A stretch of 6,902 nucleotides of DNA from an uncultured Bacteroidota bacterium. Its GTDB lineage: Bacteria > Bacteroidota > Bacteroidia > 2-12-FULL-35-15. Below, in pieces: positions 5,003-6,902 of this stretch (position 1 is its first letter; every line of letters starts with the position of its first letter). Position numbers and translations under genes: made by a program. The stretch lies in contig CAISYK010000188.1 in NCBI GenBank assembly GCA_903889605.1, positions 1 to 6,902 of the forward strand, read 5' to 3'. Below the pieces are notes generated by a model. It did not search any database. It worked only from the letters and a program-made list of their open reading frames with translations, and was not told the DNA's origin.

Positions 5003-6649
5003 ATGAAAAAAGTTTCAATATACAGCCTTATTTTTTTTGTTGTAATCACGTCATCTGCATTTTTTATTGCCAATTCTGATGATGAAAAAGATTCGAAAAA
5101 TCTGAACCTGTTTTCCTTGGTTTTTAAAAAGCTCAAATCGGATTTTGTGGATACTTTAGACTCCGATATTCTAATCAGAAGAGCTATCGACGGCATGGTA
5201 AAATCGGTTGATCCTCACACAGTTTTTTTTGATTCATTAGAGACCATAGAAAGAGGGAAAGTCTGGCAGGGGATAAATTATTCGGGCATAGGCGCCGGAG
5301 TGGATTATAGGGACTCTGCTGTTGTAATAACATATCCGATTGAAGGATTCGGAGCTCAGCAAAATGATTTAAGGGCCGGCGATAAATATGTAGAAATTGA
5401 TGGTCAGTCGTTAAAAGGTAAATCTCTTGATGAAACTATAAAATTATTGAGGGGAGCCCCAGAAACAGTTGTAAATATTACAGTAAACAGACCGAACGTA
5501 GGATTAATAAAAAAAACAATTACTCGAAAAGAGATTGTTACTAAATCAGTTCCGTTCTATGAAATGCTTGATTCCATTACCGGATATATCCAGGTGCTGC
5601 AGTTTTTCGCAGGCTCCGACATTCAATTTACCGATGCAGTAAAAGAGTTGAAAAAAAATCCAAAATTAAAATCCATTATTCTTGATTTTCGGGATAACAT
5701 GGGTGGTTTGGTAGAAGAAGCAATAAATTGTGTAAATGTTTTTGTTCCCAAAAACACCATTATTTTACATTTACATGGTAAATCTACTGACTATAATAAT
5801 GTAACACACAACGAGCCTATTGACACGCTGATGCCTTTGGTAATTCTAACAAACAGTAATACAATTTCATCAGGAGAAATTTTTACAGGGGCTATGCAGG
5901 ATTTAGACAGAGCAGTTATTATGGGGCAAAAAACTTTTGGAAAAGGCCTGGTACAGGGCACGAGGTTTCCGGGATACGGAACAAGTTTATACGTTTCGGC
6001 AGCAAGATATTATACTCCATCAGGAAGATGTATTCAAAAACGGGATTACTCCAAAAGATATATTAATGGAAAAGAGGAAATATTTTCGGACAATATAAAA
6101 AAAGTTTTTTTGACGCGAAATGGAAGAGAAGTTTTAGATGTAGGGGGTATAGATCCTGATATACAAAGGGCGCCGGCAGAAAAAGCAGTTCCAATTTTGG
6201 ATGCATTAAGAAAAGCTAATTTGATTTTTGACTATGCAACATATTTCCGAAATACCAAGGAAATTAGGGCCCCAGCGGAAAAGATTATTGTTACCGATGT
6301 AAGTTTTTTCATTTTCGTAGCATATCTTGAAAAAAGAAATTTCCCTTTTAAAACCCCAGAGGAGCTTAAACTAAAGGAGTTTGAAGATGTTTCGCAGAAC
6401 AACCATACTATGAAGCTTTTCGAAAAAAAATTCAAAGCACTGCAAAAGCAAATTGATGAATCAAAAAAAGAAATGCTGATGCAGAATAAAGAGGAAATAA
6501 AAAGAGCACTGCAGCTGGAAATTGTCCAGAGGTATTATTATAACACAGGCTTTATGAAAAATAGTCTGCAAACCGACCCCGACGTAATCTATGCCCGAAC
6601 TTTTTTGGCTGCCCCGCAATTATATTCGGAGATGTTAAATAAGAAATAA
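5003..6649 (+). CDS. ctpA: C-terminal processing peptidase, S41 family (CtpA/Prc type)
   Basis: An exported serine protease that trims or degrades periplasmic proteins from their C-termini. With the start at 5003 it has 548 residues. MKK plus a hydrophobic stretch (5-24) forms a signal sequence or N-terminal anchor, with no lipobox. Next come the N-terminal helical region ending in SVDPHT (68-73), a PDZ domain (about 93-165, with GIGAGVD and LRAGDKYVEIDGQSL), and the S41 core (about 190-345). The catalytic dyad is Ser289 in NTISSGE and Lys314 in TFGKG, with Gln318 four residues on. The 25-residue Ser-Lys spacing equals that of E. coli Tsp (Ser430/Lys455). DFRDNMGG (228-235) is the oxyanion-region motif, with Met where Pro is usual. 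The last 160 residues are helical and charged (IFDYATYFR, EIVQRYYYNTGF), a tail I associate with Bacteroidota homologues. It stands alone, converging on the carboxylase gene. Confidence 0.96.
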   Translation: MKKVSIYSLIFFVVITSSAFFIANSDDEKDSKNLNLFSLVFKKLKSDFVDTLDSDILIRRAIDGMVKSVDPHTVFFDSLETIERGKVWQGINYSGIGAGVDYRDSAVVITYPIEGFGAQQNDLRAGDKYVEIDGQSLKGKSLDETIKLLRGAPETVVNITVNRPNVGLIKKTITRKEIVTKSVPFYEMLDSITGYIQVLQFFAGSDIQFTDAVKELKKNPKLKSIILDFRDNMGGLVEEAINCVNVFVPKNTIILHLHGKSTDYNNVTHNEPIDTLMPLVILTNSNTISSGEIFTGAMQDLDRAVIMGQKTFGKGLVQGTRFPGYGTSLYVSAARYYTPSGRCIQKRDYSKRYINGKEEIFSDNIKKVFLTRNGREVLDVGGIDPDIQRAPAEKAVPILDALRKANLIFDYATYFRNTKEIRAPAEKIIVTDVSFFIFVAYLEKRNFPFKTPEELKLKEFEDVSQNNHTMKLFEKKFKALQKQIDESKKEMLMQNKEEIKRALQLEIVQRYYYNTGFMKNSLQTDPDVIYARTFLAAPQLYSEMLNKK

Positions 6650-6654
6650 ACGCT

Positions 6655-6751
6655 GCTTCTAACCTCCCCGAAGCGGAGGAAATACTTCACAATATTTCCT
6701 ATGTTTGGATTATCTATTAGTTCGCCCCCCTTTTGTGAGGGGATGGCTTCT
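6655..6751. repeat. Possible small dispersed element: inverted repeats flanked by a 6-bp direct repeat
   Basis: The gap between the convergent peptidase and carboxylase genes is filled by symmetric sequence. GCTTCT occurs at 6655-6660 and 6746-6751, like a target duplication. Inside, CCTCCCC (6663-6669) can pair with GGGGATGG (6739-6746) apart from one bulged T. Three local hairpins lie between: CCTCC / GGAGG (6663-6667, 6675-6679); AGGAAATA / TATTTCCT (6677-6684, 6693-6700), perfect over 8 bp; and CCCCT / AGGGG (6727-6731, 6738-6742). The first two share 6677-6679 and so exclude each other. A non-autonomous mobile or REP-like repeat is one reading; a bidirectional terminator is the other. 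Confidence 0.4.
6677..6700. terminator. Perfect 8-bp hairpin in the convergent gap
   Basis: AGGAAATA and TATTTCCT pair perfectly around the 8-base loop CTTCACAA, 27 bases after the peptidase stop. No T-run follows on either strand, so it is not a textbook intrinsic terminator, but its place between two convergent genes makes a role in ending transcription or protecting the 3' end plausible. It may instead be just the core of the larger repeat around it. Confidence 0.3.
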
Positions 6752-6752
6752 T

Positions 6753-6902
6753 TTACAAAGGAATATTCCCGTGCTTTTTCTTCGGCAATTTATCTGCTTT
6801 GTTTTTAAGCATTCCAAATGCTCTTATTAATTTTTCGCGGGTATCTTCAGGTTTTATAACTTCATCAATATAACCTCTTTCAGCTGCGCGGTATGGATTT
6901 GC
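6753..6902 (-). CDS. Acyl-CoA carboxylase beta-type subunit (propionyl-/methylmalonyl-CoA carboxyltransferase), C-terminal fragment
   Basis: Only the last 49 codons and the TAA at 6753-6755 are inside the window; the gene continues past the right edge. The fragment reads ANPYRAAERGYIDEVI, then KPEDTREKLIRAF, and ends in KKKHGNIPL. This is the signature C-terminus of biotin-dependent carboxyltransferase subunits of the PccB/MmdA family. They move a carboxyl group between carboxybiotin and propionyl-CoA or methylmalonyl-CoA and bind as hexamers with a biotin-carrier partner. NPYRAAERGYIDEVI belongs to the second crotonase-like half. The fragment cannot separate a propionyl-CoA carboxylase from a methylmalonyl-CoA decarboxylase or a broader acyl-CoA carboxylase, so no symbol is given. 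It converges on the S41 peptidase gene with about 100 bases between stops. Confidence 0.9.
   Translation of the reverse strand, partial: ANPYRAAERGYIDEVIKPEDTREKLIRAFGMLKNKADKLPKKKHGNIPL

Noticed and set aside
4900..5196. 98-codon minus-strand frame across the peptidase start
   Set aside because: Antisense to the signal sequence and N-terminal region of a convincing S41 protein; no recognisable motif.
1..6902. Defence system, CRISPR array, prophage, tRNA/rRNA or biosynthetic cluster
   Set aside because: No regularly spaced repeats, no recognisable nuclease, transposase, integrase or phage proteins, and no cloverleaf-like stretch were found on either strand.

Overview
The window looks like ordinary chromosomal housekeeping sequence from a low-GC member of the Bacteroidota. 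Three things point there. The S41 peptidase has a long helical C-terminal tail of a kind I associate with that phylum. Most starts lack a Shine-Dalgarno sequence. Two possible promoters fit the TTTG / TAnnTTTG pattern rather than TTGACA / TATAAT. No genus can be named from this sequence alone.

Layout: from the left edge to about 4430 everything reads leftwards. In transcription order these are an aspartate-semialdehyde dehydrogenase (asd, 4429-3437), a 431-bp AT-rich spacer, a class I glutamine amidotransferase-fold hydrolase of the gamma-glutamyl-GABA hydrolase (PuuD/peptidase C26) type (3005-2307), an NAD(P)-dependent aldehyde dehydrogenase (2218-854), and an unrecognised 220-residue protein (778-116). 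An open frame too short to assess runs off the left edge. A long AT-rich divergent spacer (4430-5002) separates asd from a rightward C-terminal processing peptidase (5003-6649). This converges on the last 49 codons of a leftward acyl-CoA carboxylase beta-type subunit cut by the right edge (6902-6753). The roughly 100-bp convergent gap holds a compact set of inverted repeats flanked by a 6-bp direct repeat and may be a small dispersed element.

How the genes may work together: the hydrolase and aldehyde dehydrogenase are the two chemistries of the last steps of gamma-glutamylated putrescine breakdown (aldehyde to gamma-Glu-GABA, then to GABA). Their adjacency is suggestive, but the upstream enzymes (PuuA, PuuB) are not in the window. 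asd (Lys/Thr/Met and cell-wall precursor synthesis), the periplasmic processing protease and the carboxylase subunit are independent core functions.

I looked for defence, mobile, CRISPR, RNA-gene or secondary-metabolite signatures on both strands and found none that I can support. The points most worth a second look are the convergent-gap repeat, the unrecognised 220-residue protein, the unusual residues around the S41 active site, and the repeat-like sequence in the asd-hydrolase spacer.
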